Positions 8,601-14,668 of a stretch of DNA of 27,582 nucleotides are shown here, piece after piece. Each line of letters opens with the position of its first letter. Position 1 is the first letter of the stretch. Origin of the DNA: Lysobacteraceae bacterium UBA6001 (lineage in GTDB: Bacteria; Pseudomonadota; Gammaproteobacteria; Xanthomonadales; Xanthomonadaceae); contig DJAN01000230.1 in assembly GCA_002429615.1 (NCBI GenBank), forward strand, positions 1 through 27,582, in the 5' to 3' direction. Position numbers and translations under genes: made by a program. A model generated the notes under the pieces. The model did no database searches. It was given only the letters and a program-made list of their open reading frames with translations, and was not told where the DNA came from.

Positions 8601-8711
8601 CAGGCGGCCGGTGACGGCGCCATCCTGGGCCAGGGCCATCGGCGCGATCGATCCCAGACACGCCGCCAACGCGACGCACAGCGCCGCCTTCCTCACATGC
8701 TTGCCGTTCAT
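5682..8711 (-). CDS. Oar-like TonB-dependent outer-membrane receptor with N-terminal carboxypeptidase-regulatory-like domain
   Basis: A 1009-residue outer-membrane transporter. Residues 1-29 are a signal peptide. About 30-105 form a CarboxypepD_reg-like beta sandwich (GAVTGRLVTEGGQKLSGATV, GSYRIPLLSPGTYQMEL). Next comes the plug (YIDGLNVTDFYNRVG, GGYSVEYGRTTGGVINAVTRSG) and a long beta barrel ending in QLVVSLDY with a terminal aromatic residue. Length and order fit the Oar family, which handles large or peptidic ligands. Several putative extracellular loops carry Cys and acidic DxDxDG-like stretches (for example GDTDCDGSADG), perhaps disulphide- or Ca2+-stabilised. It lies 48 bp after the transglutaminase-like gene and ahead of two D-peptide hydrolases. 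Import of murein fragments or peptides is therefore inferred; the ligand is not readable from sequence. Confidence 0.93.
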   Translation of the reverse strand: MNGKHVRKAALCVALAACLGSIAPMALAQDGAVTGRLVTEGGQKLSGATVTVRNPQTGFARSTTVNADGSYRIPLLSPGTYQMELSVGGGAPTPVGEVVVTLGNATTVNVPVGAISTLGAVEVRAPQVVSMVDVTSTESAMNISRQDLARMPVDQDLKSVAMLAPGVVSGKSSLGGQGISFGGSSVAENAVYIDGLNVTDFYNRVGFSSAPFAFFQEFQVKTGGYSVEYGRTTGGVINAVTRSGTNDFHAGVELTAEPSAWGASGKDYYLANGDPYIISSHDGGTHNKLNVWGSGAIVKDRLFFFGMYEARDNRAFSTSDDGSTFNNGKADDGFWGGKLDWQITDNHSLSLLGFSDSNQNVADVYRYDYLTGTRGSQTNTIFTDTGGDNYALTYNGHLTDTFVMKAMIGRNTRDYANYSQTDIECNRVVSEAGIAPAGIPLGCTTNSAVESREDERKAGRLDFEWTLGDHLLRFGLDREENTSDYERKYPGPGGYYYNVYKTTPGATLVNGGQVPAGTTAYVRARRYEIAGTFETDNSAYYLEDNWSVTPNLLLNLGLRLEAFDNKDSEGRSYIKMDDMVAPRFGASWDIKGDGTMKLFGNVGRYFLPVANVINIKQAGGLLDERTYYALAGWETRELNGSQYQVPVLGAQIGPVDDSQGDGTVGDLRSEVDRDMDPVYQDEAILGFQQSINEAWSYGVRGIYRKLHNAIDDMEISATGACGPDGYIGWVMANPGKKVTVWGDTDCDGSADGWVTVDTAKEGWAMYRQDGVDADGDPIMTYIGQRGWEKPKRDYKALELQLDRAWDGKWSMNASYTLAYGRGNAEGPVNSDTDFSDTGRTENFDDPWVNYNGYGYLANDRRHQFKLRGAYAITDNWLVGATLDARSGGPVTGFGVGNPYDSTVYHSYYVCVENCDSDFSGERVYAHSSRGGYGRLPWSYELGASVTWLKSFNETNLKVKFAVYNLTNQQKKLSVNQEYEGAVGSPNELFLYPESFQAPRYAQLVVSLDY

Positions 8712-8759
8712 CCCCTGCTCTCTCCTGCAGTTCGTTGAAGTGGTGGTGGATCCGCTCCG

Positions 8760-10307
8760 TCAGCGTGCGGCGTTCGACGCGCCCTCCCGGCGGTCGTCGG
8801 CCGGCAGGATCTGCCAGTCGAAGTGGTAGTTCCATTGGTCGAAATAGAGGTTGCCGCCGCGCCATTCGGCTTCGCCGCGCTGCGAGTCGACCGTCTCGGA
8901 GCGGAAATGCTGTTTCGCCGGCACCAGCGGCTGCGCATAGTCGTCGTTGAAGACGATGCGGTAGCTGTCGAGGCCGCCGAAGTAGAAATCGCGCAAGGCC
9001 GGCACGTCGCTGTCCAGCGCGCCGGTGGTGACGTCCATCGGCACCCAGCCGTAAGGCGCCAGGTAGAGCCAGCCCCAGTCGTGCAGGTTGGCGTAGCCGA
9101 CGTCGTTGTCCGAGAACGTCCAGCCGGACTGCCAGCGCGCGGGAATGCCGTTCATGCGCAGCAGCGTCATCAGCAGCAGGGTCTGCTGGCCGCAGTCGGC
9201 ATGGCCGGCGTGCAGGGCGTAGTCGCTGATGTTGGGGATCGTCGCGTATTCGCGCGCGCCGCCCCACGGAATGCGGTCCACCGCGGCGAACAGCTTGCGC
9301 GCGATGCGATAGGGGTTGGTCTCGTCACCCACCACCTGCCGCGAGAACGCGCGCATGGCCGGGGTGAACACGATGTGCGGCGGGCGCTCGGCCAGATACG
9401 GGGCGAGCGCGGGGTCGTCCGGCGTCGGCTGCACGCGCGCGGGGTCGATGTCGAAGTGCCGCGCGAAGATCGTCACCTCGTAGCTCACCGAGAACTCGGT
9501 GGGCTGGCCGGCAATGGCCTTGCGCGTCAGGTGCGCAGTGCGTTGCAGCGTGGACGGCGGGGCCACCTGCGCGCCGGACGGCACGCTGCCCAGATAGCGG
9601 ATGTCTTCCTGCTGGCCGGGAATCGCACGCGGATAGGGAATCCACGCCTGCACCGCCTCACCTGCCGGCACGGCATCGGCGTTGACGGTGAGCGTCTGGG
9701 TGATGCGCACGCGGTGCGGCAGCAGGCTGGTCTGGCCCGGGTTCGCCTGCGCGGCGGCAATCACCGCGCGGTGGTGCGGGCCGAGGTTTTCGTAGGGGCC
9801 ATCCTTCGGCGGCGGCGTGCCGGGGCGCTGGCGCGCGGCCGCTTCGGCGCTGAGGCGGAACAGGTTGGAGGGCGCGCGGTTGAAGTAGTAGCGCGTGCCG
9901 TCGATGTCGAGGTGTTCGAGCAGGCCGGCTTCATCCCAGGCGGCGAATTCCTCGTCACGCAGGTCCGGGATGGTGCGGCGCAGCTTCTGCTTGGCGGCCT
10001 CGGCATCCAGGCTGAAGTCCAGGCGCATGCGTCGCATGCGCTCGCGCTCGAAGGTGTAGGACTGGCGGGCATCGGCATCCAGGCCGGGGGCGGCCAGCGC
10101 GGCGGCGATATCGGCCTCGGCCTGGCGGAACTGGCCGGCATCGATCTCCGCCCCCACCCGCGCCAACGGGACCTGCCCGGCGGCCCCGGCCGCGGCGCCG
10201 AACACCCCGCCCAGCAGCAGGACGCCCGCACGCACATGCTTTCGCAGCGTGCGCGGACGGGCGAAGCTGGCGACAGGCGAACGAGGCTGGTCAGGGCGCG
10301 AATCCAC
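8760..10307 (-). CDS. Secreted transglutaminase-like (papain-fold) protein
   Basis: A 515-residue protein with an N-terminal export signal (RKHVRAGVLLLGGVFGAAAGAAG). A helical region (about 45-165) is followed by a beta-sandwich region (about 195-285, RITQTLTVNADAVPAG). The transglutaminase core (about 310-430) has C372 in HADCGQQTLLLMTLLRMNGIPARW, H409 in NLHDWGWLYL and D425 in GWVPMDVTTGA, a complete Cys-His-Asp triad. Bacterial members are usually proteases or amidases rather than cross-linkers. The start is a GTG at 10307 with GGGAAG upstream; a second GTG at 10235, just before the hydrophobic core, is possible. It is the first gene of the minus-strand operon and is divergent from the NlpC/P60 gene. 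It may trim peptides for the TonB receptor (inference). Confidence 0.88.
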   Translation of the reverse strand: MDSRPDQPRSPVASFARPRTLRKHVRAGVLLLGGVFGAAAGAAGQVPLARVGAEIDAGQFRQAEADIAAALAAPGLDADARQSYTFERERMRRMRLDFSLDAEAAKQKLRRTIPDLRDEEFAAWDEAGLLEHLDIDGTRYYFNRAPSNLFRLSAEAAARQRPGTPPPKDGPYENLGPHHRAVIAAAQANPGQTSLLPHRVRITQTLTVNADAVPAGEAVQAWIPYPRAIPGQQEDIRYLGSVPSGAQVAPPSTLQRTAHLTRKAIAGQPTEFSVSYEVTIFARHFDIDPARVQPTPDDPALAPYLAERPPHIVFTPAMRAFSRQVVGDETNPYRIARKLFAAVDRIPWGGAREYATIPNISDYALHAGHADCGQQTLLLMTLLRMNGIPARWQSGWTFSDNDVGYANLHDWGWLYLAPYGWVPMDVTTGALDSDVPALRDFYFGGLDSYRIVFNDDYAQPLVPAKQHFRSETVDSQRGEAEWRGGNLYFDQWNYHFDWQILPADDRREGASNAAR

Positions 10308-10365
10308 GACGACACTTCCCGGGTGAAGGTGGGTGACCGTGGTGTAACACGCCGATGACAGGGGG

Positions 10366-10413
10366 TCAATAATTTATTCTTGCAATGCCTAGACAAAGGA
10401 ATAAATATTCTTG
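10366..10413. promoter_or_regulatory. AT-rich divergent control region with a duplicated motif between the two murein-peptide operons
   Basis: Within the 129-bp gap between the divergent starts (10307 and 10437) lies a strikingly AT-rich island. It holds two related 15-mers at 10368-10382 and 10399-10413, sharing an identical TATTCTTG end, 31 bp apart (three helical turns). Each has dyad character (AATAA-T-TTATT; GAATA-AA-TATTC). Weak promoter hexamers can be drawn in both directions: TTGCAA at 10380 with AAATAT at 10403 (plus), and TTGTCT with ATTATT (minus). These are candidate operator sites for the RpiR-family regulator encoded at 13047, which is an inference. Confidence 0.5.
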
Positions 10414-10436
10414 AACGTTTTCCGGGGAGTCCGCCG

Positions 10437-11882
10437 ATGAGGGTCCTTCCGCGCGCCACCGCGCGTCGTTTGCTTCCGCCGCTGCGTGTGGCGGCCGCGC
10501 TGGCCCTGTGCGTGGCCGCGCTGGGGGCCGTCGCCGCCCCACCGGTCGTCGCCACCGATCCGATCACCGGCGTGGTCGGCGTCGCGCCTGCGCAGCTCGC
10601 CCCCGATTACTGGATCGCCCGCCAGTCGCAGCCGGACCGGGTGATCCTCGATCGCGCTGGCATCGCCGCGCAGAACGCACGGATGCGCGCGCAGGATCCG
10701 TCGATCCATGACCTGCATGCGCTACCGGCTTCGCTGCCCGCGGACTTCGTGCGTGGTGAGATCGACAAGCTGTCGGTGCGCCCGCAGCGCCCGCTGTACG
10801 ACCTGGGCGGTCACCCGCTGGACGCCGAACGCCTGGATGCCTTCGTCGCCAATCTCGCGCTCGAACGGATTCCAGCGCAGCAGCCGCTGCGATACGGACT
10901 GGTCACGCGTCGCGCCGCGCTGCGTACCTTCCCTACCGCCGAGCGCGTCTTCAGCAGCACCGACGACACCGACATCGATCGCTTCCAGGAATCGGCGCTG
11001 TTCCCCGGCGACGCGGTGGCGGTGCTGCACGAAAGCGCCGATGGGCAATGGCTGTTCATCGCCAGCGAGCGCTACAACGCGTGGATCGAGAAGACCGCCG
11101 TCGCCACCGGGCCAGCCGAGCAGGTGTTCGGCTATGGCGCACACGGCCCGTACCGCGTGGTCACCGGCGCCACCGTCTTCACCACCTACACGCCGGAGCA
11201 GCCGCAGGTGTCGCACCTGCAGCTCGACATGGGCGTGCGCGTGCCGCTGCTGGCCGGGTGGCCGCCCAGCGACGCGGTGAACGGCCAACACCCGTACACC
11301 GCCTGGGTGATCCAGCTGCCGATCCGCAAGGCCGACGGCAGCCTGGACCTGGTACCGGCGCTACTGCCGCGCACCGCCGACACCGCCTCGGACTACCTGC
11401 CACTCACCCCCCGCCACCTCATCACCCAGGCCTTCAAGTTCCTCGGCGAGCGCTACGGCTGGGGCCACTCCTACGACACCCGCGACTGCAGCGGTTTCGT
11501 CTCGGAGATCTACCGCAGCTTCGGCGTGCTGATGCCGCGTAACACCAGCGCGCAGGCGGTGAGCCCGGCGCTGGACCGCATCGCATTCGACAAGGGCGAC
11601 AGCGCCGCCAAGCGCCTGGCCGCCGTGCGTGAACTGCAGGTGGGCGACCTGGTCTACATCCCCGGTCACGTCATGGTGACGCTGGGCCACGACCACGGCC
11701 TGGCCTACATGATCCACGACACCGCCGGCGGCGGCTGGGCCGGCGCGGACGGCAAGCGCGTGTCGGCCCATCTCAACGGCGTCTCGGTGACCCCGCTGGA
11801 GCCGATGCTGGCCAGCGATACCGTCACCTACGTCGAGCGCATCACCAACCTCCAACGCATCCGCCCGCGGAACCACGAATGA
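10437..11882 (+). CDS. Secreted SH3/NlpC-P60 endopeptidase (gamma-D-glutamyl-L-diamino acid endopeptidase, YkfC-like)
   Basis: A 481-residue cysteine peptidase with a basic, hydrophobic export signal (about 1-34). A long N-terminal segment and SH3-like domains span about 150-315 (LRYGLVTRRAALRTFP, LFPGDAVAVLHES, WLFIASERYNAWI). A C-terminal NlpC/P60 domain starts near 325. The catalytic set is C351 in TRDCSGFVSEIY, H411 in IPGHVMVTLG and H427 in MIHDTAG. YkfC-type enzymes cut gamma-D-Glu-L-Lys/mDAP bonds in free murein peptides, releasing L-Ala-D-Glu. ATG at 10437 is preceded by GGGGAG at 8 bases, and the signal peptide follows directly. The stop overlaps the epimerase start (ATGA), so both are translationally coupled. 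The epimerase uses exactly the dipeptide this enzyme would produce, which supports the assignment. Confidence 0.93.
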   Translation: MRVLPRATARRLLPPLRVAAALALCVAALGAVAAPPVVATDPITGVVGVAPAQLAPDYWIARQSQPDRVILDRAGIAAQNARMRAQDPSIHDLHALPASLPADFVRGEIDKLSVRPQRPLYDLGGHPLDAERLDAFVANLALERIPAQQPLRYGLVTRRAALRTFPTAERVFSSTDDTDIDRFQESALFPGDAVAVLHESADGQWLFIASERYNAWIEKTAVATGPAEQVFGYGAHGPYRVVTGATVFTTYTPEQPQVSHLQLDMGVRVPLLAGWPPSDAVNGQHPYTAWVIQLPIRKADGSLDLVPALLPRTADTASDYLPLTPRHLITQAFKFLGERYGWGHSYDTRDCSGFVSEIYRSFGVLMPRNTSAQAVSPALDRIAFDKGDSAAKRLAAVRELQVGDLVYIPGHVMVTLGHDHGLAYMIHDTAGGGWAGADGKRVSAHLNGVSVTPLEPMLASDTVTYVERITNLQRIRPRNHE

Positions 11883-12976
11883 AGATCACCGATATCCAGC
11901 TCGGCATGCTGCGCGTGCCGTTGAAGACCCCGTTCAAGACCGCGCTGCGTACCGTGGAGACGGTCGAGGACGTGGTGGTGCTGATCCACACCGATACCGG
12001 CCACACCGGCTACGGCGAGGCGCCGGCCACCGCGCCGATTACCGGCGACACCCTGGGCTCGATCATCGAGGCCATCCACCGCTTCATCGGCCCGCGCCTG
12101 ATCGGCCAGGAAGTCGCCAACCTCAATCGCATCAGCGCGCTGATCCAGTCGTCGATGGAGCGCAACACCAGCGCCAAGGCGGCGGTGGAAATCGCCGTCT
12201 ACGACCTGTGGGCGCAGCTGCATAACGCACCGCTGTACAAGATGCTGGGCGGCGGCGATCCGGTGATCACCACCGACATCACCATCAGCGTGGACTACAT
12301 CGACAAGATGGTGGCCGACTCGCTGTCGGCGGTGGAGCGCGGTTTCGAGTCGCTGAAGATCAAGGTCGGCAAGGACATCGGCGTGGACATCGAACGGGTC
12401 AAGGCGATCCACGCCGCCGTCGAGGGCCGCGCCCTGCTGCGCCTGGATGCCAACCAGGGCTGGACCGCGAAGCAGGCGGTGCACGCGATGCGCACCCTGG
12501 AGGAGGCCGGCGTGGTGCTGGAACTGCTGGAGCAGCCGGTCAAGGCATCGGACATCGACGGGCTCAAATACGTCACCGACCGCGTCAACACGCCGGTGAT
12601 GGCCGACGAGAGCGTGTTCGCGCCTTCGCAGGTATTCGACCTGATCCAGCGTCGCGCCGCCGACATCATCAACATCAAGCTGATGAAGACCGGCGGCATC
12701 GCCAATGCCATCCGCATCGCCGACATCGCCCAGCTGTACGGCATTCCCTGCATGATCGGCTGCATGATCGAATCCAGCATCAGTGTCGCCGCCGCGGTAC
12801 ACCTGGCGGTGGCAAAGTCCGATGCGATCACCAAGGTGGACCTGGACGGTCCGTCGCTGGGGCAGTTCAACCCGGTGGAGGGCGGGGTGATCTTCAACGA
12901 ATCGGAGATCACCATCACCGACGCCCCGGGGCTGGGCATCCGCGAGATCCGCGGCCTGGAGCTGCTGGACCTGTGA
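11879..12976 (+). CDS. L-Ala-D/L-Glu epimerase (dipeptide epimerase, enolase superfamily)
   Basis: A 365-residue cytosolic enzyme of the muconate-lactonizing subgroup of the enolase superfamily. It interconverts L-Ala-D-Glu and L-Ala-L-Glu so that murein dipeptide can be hydrolysed by ordinary peptidases. Catalytic lysines are K160 and K162 (LKIKVG) and K267 (NIKLMKTGG). Mg2+ ligands are D190 (RLDANQ), E218 (LLEQPV) and D243 (MADES). The DLD motif at D321/D323, which binds the dipeptide ammonium group, separates dipeptide epimerases from other members and is intact. The numbering closely parallels Bacillus subtilis YkfB. The gene starts inside the stop codon of the NlpC/P60 gene (ATGA overlap). 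It has no signal peptide, so its substrate must be imported or produced in the cytoplasm. YcjG/YkfB is the equivalent elsewhere. Confidence 0.95.
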   Translation: MKITDIQLGMLRVPLKTPFKTALRTVETVEDVVVLIHTDTGHTGYGEAPATAPITGDTLGSIIEAIHRFIGPRLIGQEVANLNRISALIQSSMERNTSAKAAVEIAVYDLWAQLHNAPLYKMLGGGDPVITTDITISVDYIDKMVADSLSAVERGFESLKIKVGKDIGVDIERVKAIHAAVEGRALLRLDANQGWTAKQAVHAMRTLEEAGVVLELLEQPVKASDIDGLKYVTDRVNTPVMADESVFAPSQVFDLIQRRAADIINIKLMKTGGIANAIRIADIAQLYGIPCMIGCMIESSISVAAAVHLAVAKSDAITKVDLDGPSLGQFNPVEGGVIFNESEITITDAPGLGIREIRGLELLDL

Positions 12977-12980
12977 TGCT

Positions 12981-13010
12981 TTGACTTTGCTTTCAGGCCC
13001 GTCCTAGATT
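12981..13010 (+). promoter_or_regulatory. Candidate promoter of the RpiR-family regulator gene
   Basis: TTGACT (12981-12986) and TAGATT (13005-13010) are 18 bp apart in the 70-bp gap after the epimerase stop. The -35 matches the consensus at five of six bases and the -10 at four of six. It could give the regulator its own expression independent of the upstream operon promoter. Confidence 0.5.
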
Positions 13011-13046
13011 CCCTTCGAAGAACCACCAGGCCACGCACCGCCCTCC

Positions 13047-13898
13047 ATGCCGCCCCTGCTGAAAATCCGCTCCGAACGCGACAGCATGTCGGCCATCGAG
13101 CGCCGCATCGCCGACTTCATCCTCGACAATGCGCACCTGCTGCGCGACTACTCCTCGCAGCAGCTGGCCAGCGCGTTGGGAATCAGCCAGTCCTCGGTGG
13201 TGAAGTTCAGCCAGAAGCTCGGCTTCAAGGGTTACCCGGACCTCAAGTACTCCGTGGGCGAGGCCGTTGCCCGCGCCGGCAACGGCCAGCCCGAGAGCGC
13301 GCGCCCGCCGGTGGCGCAGGGCGATGCCTATGCCGCGCTCGACGAAAGCCTGCGCGCCAGCAAGGCCGCCGCCGAGGAGGAGACCCGCCTGCTCAATCCG
13401 CGCGCCGATGTCGAAACCATCGTCACCCTGCTCGACCAGGCACCCAAGGTATTCGTCTGCGGCCTCGGCGACGATGGCGTCTACGCACGCGAGTTCGCCA
13501 TGCGGCTGTCGCTGCTGGGCGTGCTGACCGTGCACCACGCCGACCCGATCCTGCTGATCTCCAATCTCTCGGCGGTGCGCCCTGGCGACGTGCTGCTGAT
13601 GTTCTCCGAGTTCGGCCAGCTGCCGCAGCTGGGCCACGCCGCACGCGAGTTCCAGGGGGCGGGCGGCAAGCTGGTGTCGATCACCCGCCATACCGCCAAC
13701 CCGCTGCGGGCAATGGCCGACGCCTCGCTGGCGATATCCGCGCACGATCCGGCGGCGCATATCGAGCAGCTGCTGTACCGTTCCTCGCTGCAATACCTGC
13801 TCGACTTCGTCTTCGTCCTGCTGTGCCAGTGCAACCCGGAACGGCACCGCCAGTTCGCGCACAACCTGGAGCGGGTGCAGCACCTGCTCGCCTCCTGA
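13047..13898 (+). CDS. RpiR/MurR-family transcriptional regulator (HTH + SIS domain)
   Basis: A 283-residue regulator. Residues 1-75 are an RpiR helix-turn-helix (SAIERRIADFILDN, SSQQLASALGISQSSVVKFSQKLGFKGYPDLK). Residues about 120-265 are a SIS domain (KVFVCGLGDDGVYAREFAMRLSLLG, GDVLLMFSEFG, GGKLVSITRHTANPL). Family members such as MurR sense amino-sugar phosphates such as MurNAc-6-phosphate. The usual S-x-S-G-x-T phosphosugar loop reads SEFGQLP at 187-193, so the ligand may differ. ATG at 13047 is kept because the family N-terminus aligns from there; there is no clear Shine-Dalgarno, and ATG at 13086 is an alternative. The gene sits between the epimerase and L,D-transpeptidase genes, 17 bp before the latter, and is presumably the local regulator of the cluster. 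Confidence 0.9.
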   Translation: MPPLLKIRSERDSMSAIERRIADFILDNAHLLRDYSSQQLASALGISQSSVVKFSQKLGFKGYPDLKYSVGEAVARAGNGQPESARPPVAQGDAYAALDESLRASKAAAEEETRLLNPRADVETIVTLLDQAPKVFVCGLGDDGVYAREFAMRLSLLGVLTVHHADPILLISNLSAVRPGDVLLMFSEFGQLPQLGHAAREFQGAGGKLVSITRHTANPLRAMADASLAISAHDPAAHIEQLLYRSSLQYLLDFVFVLLCQCNPERHRQFAHNLERVQHLLAS

Positions 13899-13915
13899 AC
13901 CCGGAGTTTCGACCC

Positions 13916-14668
13916 GTGCCCTTCCGCTCCGCTTCCGCCCTGCTCGCCGCGCTGGCGCTGGCCGCCACCGCGCATGCCGCCCCGCCCGCCACCCGGGCGG
14001 CCGATCAGCTGGTGGTCGTGGTCACCGAGGGCTGGGACGCCAACCAGGGCCGGCTGCAGGCCTATACGCGCACGCCAAGCGGCTGGGTCGCCAACGGACC
14101 CGGTTTCGCCGTGGCGATCGGCCGCAACGGCAGCGCATGGGGCACCGGCCTGGCGAGCAGTGAGGGCGAGCCGCGCAAGCATGAAGGCGATGGCCGCAGC
14201 CCGGCCGGCGTGTTCGCCATCGGGCCGGCGTTCGGCTACGAGGCCCGTATCGACAGCACGATGCCCTACCGGCAGATGCAGGCCGACAGCTGGTGCATCG
14301 ACGTGCCGGGCTCGCCGCTTTACAACCAGATCGTCGACGCGCGCGAGGTGGGCGCCGAGGCGGTGAAGGGCTCCACCGAGGCGATGCGCCTGGATCTGCA
14401 CCACGATGGCGACCGCCGCTACCGCGAAGGCTTCGTCATCGCCAACAACCCCGACAACGTGCCGCAGGCCGGCAGCTGCATCTTTGCCCACCTGTGGCGC
14501 ACGCCGGGCGAGACCACCGCCGGCTGCACCGCGATGGAACCGGCCGACATGCAGCGCCTGCTGCGCTGGCTGCGCCCGCAGGCGCACCCGCAGTTCGTGC
14601 TGCTGCCGCGTGCCGAGTACGCGCGACTGCAGGCGGAATGGCAACTGCCGGAGGCGGGCGCGAAATGA
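13916..14668 (+). CDS. Secreted YkuD-fold L,D-transpeptidase family protein
   Basis: A 250-residue exported protein with a signal peptide (MPFRSASALLAALALAATAHA). The atypical L,D-transpeptidase pattern KHEGDGRSPAGVFAIG (about 88-103) is followed by the catalytic box AHLWRTPGETTAGC, with H192 and nucleophile C204. This box is the H-x(11)-C active-site arrangement, with a Gly before the Cys. Such enzymes form or cut 3-3 or L,D cross-links in peptidoglycan, or attach proteins to it. The GTG at 13916 is chosen because it opens the signal peptide and has GGAG 9 bases upstream; an open frame upstream would overlap the regulator gene. Its stop overlaps the permease start (ATGA), indicating coupled translation. 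It could be an L,D-carboxypeptidase-like member feeding peptide release, which is inference. Confidence 0.86.
   Translation: MPFRSASALLAALALAATAHAAPPATRAADQLVVVVTEGWDANQGRLQAYTRTPSGWVANGPGFAVAIGRNGSAWGTGLASSEGEPRKHEGDGRSPAGVFAIGPAFGYEARIDSTMPYRQMQADSWCIDVPGSPLYNQIVDAREVGAEAVKGSTEAMRLDLHHDGDRRYREGFVIANNPDNVPQAGSCIFAHLWRTPGETTAGCTAMEPADMQRLLRWLRPQAHPQFVLLPRAEYARLQAEWQLPEAGAK

Noticed and set aside
7302..8738. Plus-strand open frame antisense to the TonB receptor
   Set aside because: The receptor frame has a signal peptide, plug and barrel; the antisense frame has shadow composition.
13823..13915. Longer L,D-transpeptidase starting at 13823
   Set aside because: This would overlap the end of the regulator gene and hide the signal peptide; the GTG at 13916 has a ribosome-binding site and begins the signal peptide.
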